Assembly (NCBI GenBank): GCA_018268995.1
Contig: JAFDVL010000051.1
Coordinates: 1-37,344, forward strand
Direction of reading: 5' to 3'
Length of the DNA: 37,344 nt
Source of the DNA: Acidobacteriota bacterium
Lineage (GTDB): Bacteria; Acidobacteriota; Blastocatellia; RBC074
The translations under genes were made by a program, and so were the position numbers. The notes beneath the pieces were generated by a model. It ran no database searches and had not been told where the DNA came from. It saw only the letters and a program-made list of their open reading frames with translations. Each line of letters opens with the position of its first letter. Position 1 is the first letter of the stretch. Shown here in pieces: positions 9,018 to 16,175 of this stretch.

Positions 9018-9755
9018 ATGAGTAACAAAATGACAGGTATGAAAAAAGTGACTGCGATAATGCTAGTACTTACCGTAGGAGTTTTTCAGAGTCTTATTAT
9101 GAGTACGGCGATGGCTCAGGTAGCGCCGAAATTGGCAGGCGACCTGTCAATAAAGGGCTCTGTGACTCTGAATGGAGTAAATACAGCTAATGGCGCAACA
9201 GTGTTTGATGGTGGCCGGATTAAGACTGGCAGTAGCAGCGGCGTGATCATCAATTTCGGACGTCAAGGGCAAATTGAGCTTGGTGCTGATACTGAATTGG
9301 TATTGAAATTGGATGCTACAACGTTAGGTGGAAATCTTCGTTCAGGACAAGCCACCGTTAGTACTCCGGCTGGAGTTGGAGTCAATATCCTTACTGCCGA
9401 CGGTATTGCCGTGGGCGAAGGAAAAGAAGCGAGCGTGATTACCGTTGATGTAGCTTGTGGCAATACACGAGTGAATTCGTCACGTAGTGAAGCCCGTGTT
9501 ACGGCTGGCAACCGTATTGAGTTGGTTGCGGCTGGACAAGAAGTGGCAGTTGGCTCGCAAGACACAGGCGATCCTAAGCGTTGTCCTCGTCTAGCTCGTG
9601 CCAGAGAGAACTCCACAACAGCACTTACGGGCGGGGCCTTGGCTGCTTTAATTTTAGTTGGACTCGGTGGGGCAATTGCTGGTGTTATTGCTGCGACACA
9701 AGGCGATAGCACAAGCTCGAATACTAGTGGACCGCTTAGCAACTTCAGACCTTAA
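9018..9755 (+). CDS. FecR-domain membrane-anchored protein, paralogue 3 of 3
   Basis: The start is the ATG at 9018, six bases after GAGGAGG; an upstream in-frame ATG at 9003 overlaps that site and is rejected. Signal peptide residues 1-34 (TAMAQ), FecR domain about 40-178 (IKGSVTLNG, NGATVFDGGRIKTGSSSG, GQIELGADTELVLKLD), basic linker (KRCPRLARAR), small-residue helix about 205-226 and tail ATQGD...LSNFRP. C147 aligns with C147 of paralogue 1; C189 is close to that protein's C186. It has its own promoter candidate (8928-8980) and a strong terminator after it, so it may be expressed separately from the first two copies. Confidence 0.85.
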   Translation: MSNKMTGMKKVTAIMLVLTVGVFQSLIMSTAMAQVAPKLAGDLSIKGSVTLNGVNTANGATVFDGGRIKTGSSSGVIINFGRQGQIELGADTELVLKLDATTLGGNLRSGQATVSTPAGVGVNILTADGIAVGEGKEASVITVDVACGNTRVNSSRSEARVTAGNRIELVAAGQEVAVGSQDTGDPKRCPRLARARENSTTALTGGALAALILVGLGGAIAGVIAATQGDSTSSNTSGPLSNFRP

Positions 9756-9778
9756 TTCTAAACATTTACCTCAATATT

Positions 9779-9830
9779 ATTTAGCGCCATTCTTTTCGCC
9801 CATAGGCAGGGAATGGCGCTAAATGTTTTT
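9779..9830 (+). terminator. Rho-independent terminator of the FecR cluster, abutting hemB
   Basis: A perfect 14-bp stem pairs 9779-9792 (ATTTAGCGCCATTC) with 9811-9824, with an 18-base loop, followed by GTTTTT (9825-9830). The hemB start at 9834 is only three bases later, leaving no room for a separate leader. A TATTAT -10-like box (9775-9780) overlaps the base of the stem. Confidence 0.75.
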
Positions 9831-9833
9831 ACT

Positions 9834-10802
9834 ATGACAAACTTGGTACATCGGCCCCGTAGGTTGCGACATCACGGGATAATTCGCAATCTTGTTCGTG
9901 AAACACAAATTACTCCAAATAATCTGATTTACCCTCTCTTTGTTTGTGCGGGAGAAGGGGTTCGGCGCGAAGTTCGCTCAATGCCGGGGGTATTTAATGT
10001 TTCGATTGATGAGCTCGTGAAGGAAGCCGCCGCCGCTCAACGAGAAGGCATTTCCTCTATAATCCTTTTCGGTCTTCCAGAACATAAGGATGAAGAGGGA
10101 AGCGGCGCGTATGACGAGGATGGAATTGTTCAGCGTGCGACGAAAGCACTCAAAGAGGAAGTTAAAGATATACTCGTAATTGCTGATACCTGTTTGTGCG
10201 AATACACCTCGCATGGTCATTGTGGGACGATTGCAGACGGTGATGTTGCAAATGATCCAAGCCTGGATTTGATAGCTCGCACTGCGGTGAGCCAGGCACA
10301 AGCAGGCGCTGATATTATTGCCCCTTCCGGCATGATGGATGGGATGGTGGGCGCAATTCGCGCGGCACTTGACGCAGCAGGGTTTACGCACATCTCGATT
10401 CTTTCTTACGCTATTAAATATGCTTCGGCATATTATGGGCCTTTTCGTGATGCCGCAGATAGCGCTCCTCAGTTTGGCGACAGACGGAGCTATCAGATGG
10501 ACCCTGCAAATGCACGCGAAGCTTTGCGCGAGGCCGATCTTGATGTAGCGCAGGGAGCAGATATGCTGATGGTTAAGCCCGCGTTACCTTATCTGGACAT
10601 AATTAAGGCTGCGCGAGAAAGATATAATCTACCAATTGCTGCTTATCAGGTTTCAGGAGAGTACGCGCAGATCAAAGCTGCCGCAATGAATGGATGGATT
10701 GATGAGGAGCGAGTGATGATGGAATCCCTAACGTCAATTAAACGCGCAGGGGCGGATATGATTTTGACGTATTATGCCCGAGAAGTGGTGAAGCATTTAT
10801 AG
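9834..10802 (+). CDS. hemB: Delta-aminolevulinic acid dehydratase (porphobilinogen synthase)
   Basis: Condenses two 5-aminolevulinate molecules to porphobilinogen in tetrapyrrole synthesis. Catalytic lysines are K195 (SYAIKYASAYYGPFRDA) and K248 (MLMVKPALPYLD). The zinc-site cysteines C120, C122 and C130 (DTCLCEYTSHGHC) are all present, marking the Zn-dependent type rather than the Mg/Asp-rich type. The start is taken as the ATG at 9834 because MTNLVHRPRRLR matches the family N-terminus; an upstream ATG at 9813 lies inside the terminator stem and would add seven unsupported residues. There is no Shine-Dalgarno before 9834, so a leaderless or structurally controlled start is possible. The gene converges with rsmE, with a 7-base gap. 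Confidence 0.95.
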   Translation: MTNLVHRPRRLRHHGIIRNLVRETQITPNNLIYPLFVCAGEGVRREVRSMPGVFNVSIDELVKEAAAAQREGISSIILFGLPEHKDEEGSGAYDEDGIVQRATKALKEEVKDILVIADTCLCEYTSHGHCGTIADGDVANDPSLDLIARTAVSQAQAGADIIAPSGMMDGMVGAIRAALDAAGFTHISILSYAIKYASAYYGPFRDAADSAPQFGDRRSYQMDPANAREALREADLDVAQGADMLMVKPALPYLDIIKAARERYNLPIAAYQVSGEYAQIKAAAMNGWIDEERVMMESLTSIKRAGADMILTYYAREVVKHL

Positions 10803-10809
10803 GGGCTAT

Positions 10810-11535
10810 TCAGCGCAAATCTCCATACAAGAATTGTGTGAGCGTGATGGCCGAAATAGCCGCTGTTTCTGTACGTAAAATCCTGTTTCCAAGATGGATG
10901 GGAGTAAACCCAGATGCTTCAGCCTGCTGAATTTCCCTCTCGCTCCACCCGCCTTCCGGGCCAATCGTGATTGTGATGGAACTGATGAGGGATTTACTGA
11001 TTAGTTGTTGTCCGACACGTTCAGAAAAGATTAGGTTTACCTCTGTATTAGTCGTGGCACAAAATTGTTCATAGTCTTGTACGTCACCTATTTCCAGCAG
11101 ATTACGTCTTCCGCATTGCTTCGTAGCTTCTAGTGCGATTCTACGCCAGCGTTGCAACCGTTGCTCTCGTCCCTCAGCTTTTTTGAATTCACTATGTTCA
11201 GTCAACAATGGAATGATTTGACTAACTCCAAGCTCAGTGGCTTTCTGCACAATCCAATCAAATTTATCACCTTTGACTAGCGCCTGACCAAGGATGAGTC
11301 GCAATGGAGATTCAACTTCATTGCTTAAACGTGCCAGGATACGAAGTTCAGTTCGATCTTTATTGGTGCGCGTAACCTCACACTCGTACTCAGCACCTCT
11401 TCCATCAAAGACATAGACACTGGCCCCTGGCATCAGCCTGAGGACACGTGTTAGATGGTGAGACTCGTCTGGATCAAGGTAGATATTGGAATCAAGTATT
11501 CTTGCGGGTGAAGCAAAGAAGCGATGGCGTTGCAT
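10810..11535 (-). CDS. rsmE: 16S rRNA (uracil1498-N3)-methyltransferase
   Basis: SPOUT-class methyltransferase that modifies U1498 of 16S rRNA using S-adenosylmethionine. Visible motifs are KGDKFDWIVQKATELGV, the conserved EATKQCGR, the knot motif IGPEGGWS and LGNRILRTETA near the C-terminus; the N-terminus forms the PUA-like RNA-binding domain (HRFFASPARI, DESHHLTRVLRL). The start is the ATG at 11535 (MQRHRFF), which matches the family; a longer frame runs 13 codons into prmA. Five bases separate it from prmA, a pairing common in bacteria, so the genes are co-transcribed. Last gene of the minus-strand run. Confidence 0.93.
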   Translation of the reverse strand: MQRHRFFASPARILDSNIYLDPDESHHLTRVLRLMPGASVYVFDGRGAEYECEVTRTNKDRTELRILARLSNEVESPLRLILGQALVKGDKFDWIVQKATELGVSQIIPLLTEHSEFKKAEGREQRLQRWRRIALEATKQCGRRNLLEIGDVQDYEQFCATTNTEVNLIFSERVGQQLISKSLISSITITIGPEGGWSEREIQQAEASGFTPIHLGNRILRTETAAISAITLTQFLYGDLR

Positions 11536-11540
11536 AAAAA

Positions 11541-12413
11541 TTATCTTTGAATCTGCAAGGCAAACGAAACCCATTCGCCATCTGGTTTCGATTCAATGAC
11601 CTGAAAGCCCTGTGCGCCAAGTGCCGCACAAACCTCATCGCCTTGTTCGCGTAGAATGCCGGAAACAATCAGCACTCCCCCCGCTTTCATCACCTGTGGG
11701 AAGTCGGCTGCCAGCGGGACGATAACATCTGCGGTTAAATTGGCCAATACCAGATCAAAGGATTGTCCATGAAAAGATGACAGCTTATTTACTTCAAAGT
11801 GCAACTCATCTAATGCGGTATTTATTTCAGCGTTCTCGTTCGCCACGTCAATTGCTTCGGGGTCAATGTCAAAGCCAACAACGTGTGAGCCGGGATATAA
11901 CTTGACTGCTGCAATTGCCAGGATTCCTGTGCCTGTTCCCACATCCAACAATGAACCGCCGTGCCAATATTTTTCGAGCAATTCTAAACACCCACGTGTT
12001 GTTTCGTGCGTGCCTGTCCCAAAGGCCATGCCAGGATCAATTTGTACGACGACACGTTCTCCTGCATTGGTTTGTTCACGTTTCCAGGACGGTGTGACTA
12101 ATAACTTCTGGCCAATCAGAACAGGCTCATATCCTTTTTTCCATTCTGCTAGCCAGTCCTGATCTGCAATGGTCAGGGCCTGAATTGACCGCAGGGACGT
12201 TTCTGGCAAATCACTGAGTCGGAGTGCCCGCAGAATGTTTGCCTGCAACTTCTCTACGTCGGGCGACGAGTCAAAATATGCGCGTAGTGTGATTGATTCC
12301 GCTGTGTCTTCGGAAATTTCCAGCCCTGTGGTGTTTGCGTTCCAGAGCTGTGCGGTCACAGCTGATTCCGCTATGCGTGAGATCGTGATTTCGATGGCGT
12401 GCCAGACTTTCAT
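11541..12413 (-). CDS. prmA: Ribosomal protein L11 methyltransferase
   Basis: SAM-dependent enzyme that trimethylates ribosomal protein L11. The Rossmann motif LLDVGTGTGILAI spans about residues 155-167, followed by the acidic ribose-binding loop VVGFDIDPEA; the conserved DPGMAFGTGTHETTR segment (126-140) and the catalytic-site-like LANLTADVI are present. Its length of 290 aa is typical. The ATG overlaps the era stop by four bases (ATGA), so translation is coupled. The N-terminal substrate-recognition domain is less conserved, as is usual. Confidence 0.94.
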   Translation of the reverse strand: MKVWHAIEITISRIAESAVTAQLWNANTTGLEISEDTAESITLRAYFDSSPDVEKLQANILRALRLSDLPETSLRSIQALTIADQDWLAEWKKGYEPVLIGQKLLVTPSWKREQTNAGERVVVQIDPGMAFGTGTHETTRGCLELLEKYWHGGSLLDVGTGTGILAIAAVKLYPGSHVVGFDIDPEAIDVANENAEINTALDELHFEVNKLSSFHGQSFDLVLANLTADVIVPLAADFPQVMKAGGVLIVSGILREQGDEVCAALGAQGFQVIESKPDGEWVSFALQIQR

Positions 12414-13306
12414 CGTGCTTCAATTCCAAGTTCGTCGAGTGTGTGCGGGTCATCGCGCCACTCTTTTTGCACCCGAACAAATAAATTCAGTCGAACATGG
12501 CGACCCAACATTTTCTCAATGTCGTGCCGGGCGCGGGTTCCGATTTCTTTGAGCATTTGGCCACGTCGGCCAATAATAATCGGCTTTTGGGATTCGCGCT
12601 CAACATAAATAACGCAATGGATTTCCGTTGCTTCTGTATTTTCCTGCCACAATTCAGTGCGCACGGCAGTGGTGTAGGGAAGTTCTTCGCCCGTCAAATG
12701 CAGGATTTTTTCGCGCACCATTTCGGCTGCGATATTCCGCTCAAATTGATCCGTAAAAGTATCAGGGGCAAAAAGCGGGTCTCCCTCCGGCAAGTAATTG
12801 ATGACGGTCTCAATCAGCCTTTGAATGCCACTTCCATTACGCGCTGAAATTGGAATGATCTCAGCAAATTGAAATTCCTGACTGTACTGTTCGATCAAAG
12901 GCAAAAGCGCCGATTTGTCTTTGAGTAAATCTACTTTATTCAGCAGCAAAAAAACGGGTTTAGAAGAGTTCTTAATTAATTCGAGTGCAAATCGCTCACC
13001 TGCGCCGCTATTTGTGGTTGCATCCCGCATCAGCAGGATTACATCCACTTGTTCCAAGGCCTCGGCTACTAAACCCATCATCCGACGGTTCAGTGCATAC
13101 CCCGGTTTATGAATGCCGGGGGTATCTACAAAAATGATTTGTGCATCCGGGCGCGTAATAATGCCTTGAATCCGAGTCCGAGTAGTTTGTGGTTTGGACG
13201 AAACTGCCGCGACGTGTTCGCCGATTAGTTTATTGAGGAGCGTAGATTTGCCTGCATTCGGACGTCCGATCAATGCGGCATAGCCTGTTTTATGAGATTG
13301 AGTCAT
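12410..13306 (-). CDS. era: GTPase Era (16S rRNA-binding, 30S assembly)
   Basis: G1 GRPNAGKS (14-21), G3 DTPG (61-64) and G4 NKVD (123-126) are visible, with the Era-specific TTRTRIQGI switch region. The C-terminal KH domain follows (PIIIGRRGQMLKEIGTRAR, then MLGRHVRLNLFVRVQKEWRDD), which binds the 3' end of 16S rRNA. Era acts late in small-subunit maturation and couples growth to division. It is 298 aa, normal length. It overlaps both neighbours by four bases: the CNNM/CBS protein stop upstream and the prmA start downstream. Confidence 0.97.
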   Translation of the reverse strand: MTQSHKTGYAALIGRPNAGKSTLLNKLIGEHVAAVSSKPQTTRTRIQGIITRPDAQIIFVDTPGIHKPGYALNRRMMGLVAEALEQVDVILLMRDATTNSGAGERFALELIKNSSKPVFLLLNKVDLLKDKSALLPLIEQYSQEFQFAEIIPISARNGSGIQRLIETVINYLPEGDPLFAPDTFTDQFERNIAAEMVREKILHLTGEELPYTTAVRTELWQENTEATEIHCVIYVERESQKPIIIGRRGQMLKEIGTRARHDIEKMLGRHVRLNLFVRVQKEWRDDPHTLDELGIEAR

Positions 13307-14625
13307 TTGAATTCTTCTTTGATAACAGCAGCAATGGCGGCTGATTCATCGTCGGCAATTTGCGGCATTGCTTGCGTGATCTTTACTCGTGAAACACGCC
13401 GTTCATCTGCTTCCATCACTTCGAATCGCAAGCCGTGAAAATCAACTTTTTCACCAATATCAGGCAAATGCCCCAGTTGATTGATCACCAATCCGGCAAC
13501 AGTGGTGAAGTCATCTGCGGCTAACTCCACTTCAAAAAGTCGTTCGATCTTGCCGATTTCAACCGCTCCCAAAACAACATAACCTCCCTCTGATTGAGGG
13601 GTAATTTCAGCCTCAGCGGCAGGTGTTTCAGGCTCATCTTCGTCTTCGATTTCGCCAACAATTTCTTCCACTAAATCTTCGAGTGTGATCAGACCTGCGA
13701 TGCCACCATATTCGTCAATGACCATTGCCATTTGCACCTTGGCTTTTTGCATTTCACGCAAAAGCTCATCGGTCGGTTTGCTTTCAGGCACGAAATACGT
13801 CGGACGCGCGATTTGAATGGCTGTTTTATCAGTTTCCCCAGAAGCCCAATAACAGAGAAGATCACGTACATAAATAACGCCTTCGATGTGGTCAATCTGA
13901 TCCTGGTACACCGGAAGCCGCGAGTATTTCGATTCAATCATGACATCGCGCACAGCCTCTAATGAACTCTCAGCGGCAACAGCACTCATTTTTGTGCGAG
14001 GTGTCATTACTTCGCCCACAGTCCGATCACTAAAGCGGATGATAGATTGAATCATCTCGCCTTCATCTTGTTCGATAATTCCTTCTTCTTCACCAACGTC
14101 AATTAACGCCTGTAACTCGCTTTCGTTGTTTTCTTCTTCGAGGACGGTTTCTGTTTTAGGTTCCTCCTCACGCTGTAGCCCGCGCAGTGAACGATAGATA
14201 GGTAACGCGATGACCGCCAGGGCCGGGTAAATCACTTTGAGTGGCAGTCTCAGTCGCATCAGCATCCGCGCCGGGTCATTTTGTGTGAGTAATAAAGGGA
14301 TGACGAGTCGAAAGACAACCAGCGTTGCGACCATTGCCGCAAACGCGATCAACAGAAAACGAGTGGCATTGAGCTTAAAGGCCAGCGAGGTAATCAGAAT
14401 CGCAATTGATGCAATGGCAAGATGAATCCCAAATGTCAGGGTGAAACTGAAGGAGGGATAATGATCTACAATAGAACGTAAAAATCCAGCGCGTGGCGTA
14501 TTGGCACTTTCGCTGGCCATTAAGCGCAGCGAGAAATCACTTAACTGATCCAATGCACTTTTAGCAGTTGCAACTACGACCAGCACCACAAGTGCGATGC
14601 CGGTCAAAGGTAATTCGTATTCCAT
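13303..14625 (-). CDS. CNNM/CorC-HlyC family membrane protein with CBS domains
   Basis: The first roughly 155 residues contain hydrophobic segments (LTGIALVVLVVVATA; LAIASIAILITSLAF; FLLIAFAAMVATLVVFRL) as in the DUF21/CNNM transmembrane domain. A linker rich in Glu leads to EGMIQ-type GEMIQSIIRFSDRTVGEVMTP, which opens the CBS pair (about 208-330; SRLPVYQDQIDHIEGVIYVRD, MAMVIDEYGGIAGLITLED). A CorC_HlyC domain ends the protein (GYVVLGAVEIGKIERLF, FTTVAGLVINQLGHLP). Relatives are associated with Mg2+ or Co2+ transport, although in this genomic position (ybeY-corC-era) the role may concern ribosome biogenesis. The N-terminal domain is more divergent than the rest. Confidence 0.85.
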   Translation of the reverse strand: MEYELPLTGIALVVLVVVATAKSALDQLSDFSLRLMASESANTPRAGFLRSIVDHYPSFSFTLTFGIHLAIASIAILITSLAFKLNATRFLLIAFAAMVATLVVFRLVIPLLLTQNDPARMLMRLRLPLKVIYPALAVIALPIYRSLRGLQREEEPKTETVLEEENNESELQALIDVGEEEGIIEQDEGEMIQSIIRFSDRTVGEVMTPRTKMSAVAAESSLEAVRDVMIESKYSRLPVYQDQIDHIEGVIYVRDLLCYWASGETDKTAIQIARPTYFVPESKPTDELLREMQKAKVQMAMVIDEYGGIAGLITLEDLVEEIVGEIEDEDEPETPAAEAEITPQSEGGYVVLGAVEIGKIERLFEVELAADDFTTVAGLVINQLGHLPDIGEKVDFHGLRFEVMEADERRVSRVKITQAMPQIADDESAAIAAVIKEEFK

Positions 14626-14667
14626 AAACAGGTGTCAGGTATTGTGTGTCAGGTGTCAAAGATTATA

Positions 14668-14695
14668 CCGACTACTGACTACCGACTACTGACTA
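14668..14695. repeat. Two tandem 14-bp repeats over the ybeY stop
   Basis: CCGACTACTGACTA occurs twice back to back (14668-14681, 14682-14695); each unit itself contains a GACTACT/GACTA near-repeat. The ybeY stop codon (14686-14688) lies in the second copy. A second small repeat, TGTCAGGT, occurs at about 14634-14655. Nothing else is seen in the gap 14626-14685. Confidence 0.7.
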
Positions 14696-15186
14696 CTCAG
14701 TAACTCTTTTCTCAAACGACGCTCTAGACGTCGCATTTCACCATTGTCTGTTTCGTGATCATAGCCTGCAAGATGCAGTAATCCATGAATCACAAGCCAG
14801 TTGATTTCCGTTGCAAATTCAATGCCTTGTTCGTTGGCGTACCGATCAGCGGTCTCGACCGAAATGATCACATCGCCTAAAAAATTGGGATTATGATCCG
14901 GTTCATTATCACTCATTCCCTCGCGATAAGCGAAGGCCAAAACATCGGTGGGCTTATCAAGATTGCGATAAGTTCGATTTAGCGCTTGCATTTCCCGGTC
15001 ACGGATAAAAGTGATGGTCGCCGAGTACGGCGCTTGATGGGTACGATTCAACACGGCGTGGGAAAGATTTACGATCTGCTTTCGTGCAAGCTTATACCTG
15101 CGCTGCTTGTTGATAATCTCAACCTCAGCTGTTTCAGTAATATTCCTGGGCTTTTTATTAGATACTGACTTTGCGGGTATGGGCAT
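14686..15186 (-). CDS. ybeY: Endoribonuclease YbeY (rRNA maturation factor)
   Basis: Zinc-dependent single-strand endoribonuclease for 16S rRNA 3'-end maturation and ribosome quality control. The signature HGLLHLAGYDH holds the three zinc histidines H134, H138 and H144. The upstream conserved stretch is LNRTYRNLDKPTDVLAFAY and GDVIIS. Length of 166 aa is normal with a short extra lysine-rich N-terminus. The ATG at 15186 overlaps phoH by 29 bases, longer than usual; no later ATG or GTG fits before the conserved core. Position after phoH is the classic phoH-ybeY arrangement. Confidence 0.93.
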   Translation of the reverse strand: MPIPAKSVSNKKPRNITETAEVEIINKQRRYKLARKQIVNLSHAVLNRTHQAPYSATITFIRDREMQALNRTYRNLDKPTDVLAFAYREGMSDNEPDHNPNFLGDVIISVETADRYANEQGIEFATEINWLVIHGLLHLAGYDHETDNGEMRRLERRLRKELLSSQ

Positions 15187-16099
15187 CGTAGGCTTTGACG
15201 ATCAACTGCACTAAATTGTGGCGGACAACGTCTCGGTCTGTGAATTCAATAAACTCGATTCCTTCAATTCCACGGACAACTTGTTGCGCCTCAATCAATC
15301 CTGACTTTCGTCCTGAAGGCAAATCAATTTGCGTAACATCGCCTGTAATGACTGCTTTGGAACCAAATCCAATGCGGGTCAGGAACATTTTCATCTGCTC
15401 AGAAGTTGTGTTTTGCGCTTCGTCAAGAATGATGAATGCATCTGAGAGCGTCCTTCCGCGCATGAATGCCAGCGGTGCAACTTCGATGACGCGTTTTTCC
15501 AGAAAGCTCGTCACGCGCTCGTGATCCATCACATCAAATAGCGCATCGTAAAGCGGGCGTAAATACGGGTCCACTTTGTCTTGTAAATCGCCTGGGAGAA
15601 AACCAAGTTTTTCGCCAGCTTCCACTGCCGGACGGGCAAGAATAATGCGATTGACGCGCTTACTCATCAGAAACTGCACAGCCATTGCTACCGCTAAATA
15701 CGATTTCCCTGTACCTGCCGGGCCAATGCCGAAAACCATATCTTTGCTTTCGATGGCCTCCAGATAGCGGCGTTGATTGGGCGAACGTGCCGTGATTTGC
15801 TTACGTCCGGCAGGATTGATGATTTTCTTGTTTGTCAGCAGGTCACGGAGTGTAGCGCTGCGATCTTCTGCAATCTGCTTGAAGGCATCGCGCAGTTCCA
15901 TCGCTGTCGGAGTTTTTCCCTCTGTGAAAAGCTGGCTGTAATCTTTGAGAATATGTTCGACTGTAGCGACATCGGCTTCGTCACCTTCGATGAATAAATC
16001 GTGGCCTCGGCCACCGACGCGTACGCTGAGCAGGGATTCAAGAAATTTGATGTTCTGATCTTGTGGCCCGAAAAGAGTTTCGAGAGCGCGTTCCGGCAA
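15158..16099 (-). CDS. phoH: PhoH-like ATPase
   Basis: Walker A GPAGTGKS (126-133), Walker B FIILDEAQN (222-230) and the family segments LARPAVEAGEKLGFLPGD and RGRTLSDAF are present. PhoH proteins are RNA-associated ATPases commonly encoded next to YbeY; their precise activity is debated. The start is uncertain: the only NTG codon scored as a standard start is the TTG at 16099, but the sole Shine-Dalgarno (AAGGAG at about 16132-16137) is some 33 bases upstream. In-frame CTG codons at 16120 or 16111 would give the family-like MRELKFTLPERALETLFG or MKFTLPERALE. No ATG or GTG lies in frame before the upstream stop. The gene body is certain, the exact start is not. Confidence 0.9.
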   Translation of the reverse strand: MPERALETLFGPQDQNIKFLESLLSVRVGGRGHDLFIEGDEADVATVEHILKDYSQLFTEGKTPTAMELRDAFKQIAEDRSATLRDLLTNKKIINPAGRKQITARSPNQRRYLEAIESKDMVFGIGPAGTGKSYLAVAMAVQFLMSKRVNRIILARPAVEAGEKLGFLPGDLQDKVDPYLRPLYDALFDVMDHERVTSFLEKRVIEVAPLAFMRGRTLSDAFIILDEAQNTTSEQMKMFLTRIGFGSKAVITGDVTQIDLPSGRKSGLIEAQQVVRGIEGIEFIEFTDRDVVRHNLVQLIVKAYDAHTRKVSI

Positions 16100-16139
16100 T
16101 GTAAATTTCAGTTCTCGCAGATGCTGCTGGCTCCTTACA

Positions 16140-16166
16140 AAATCTGAAATTTCAAATTTCAGATTT
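16140..16166. repeat. Near-perfect 27-bp palindrome between the SPOR gene and phoH
   Basis: Arms AAATCTGAAATTT (16140-16152) and AAATTTCAGATTT (16154-16166) are exact inverted copies around a single C. It starts ten bases after the SPOR gene stop and ends just before the phoH Shine-Dalgarno. It could be a weak terminator, a protein-binding site or a dispersed repeat. Confidence 0.6.
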
Positions 16167-16175
16167 CAAATCCAA

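Noticed and set aside
7302..9755. FecR genes as a CRISPR-like or phase-variable repeat array
   Set aside because: The similarity is at protein level between full genes, with divergent DNA and separate signals; these are paralogues, not sequence repeats.
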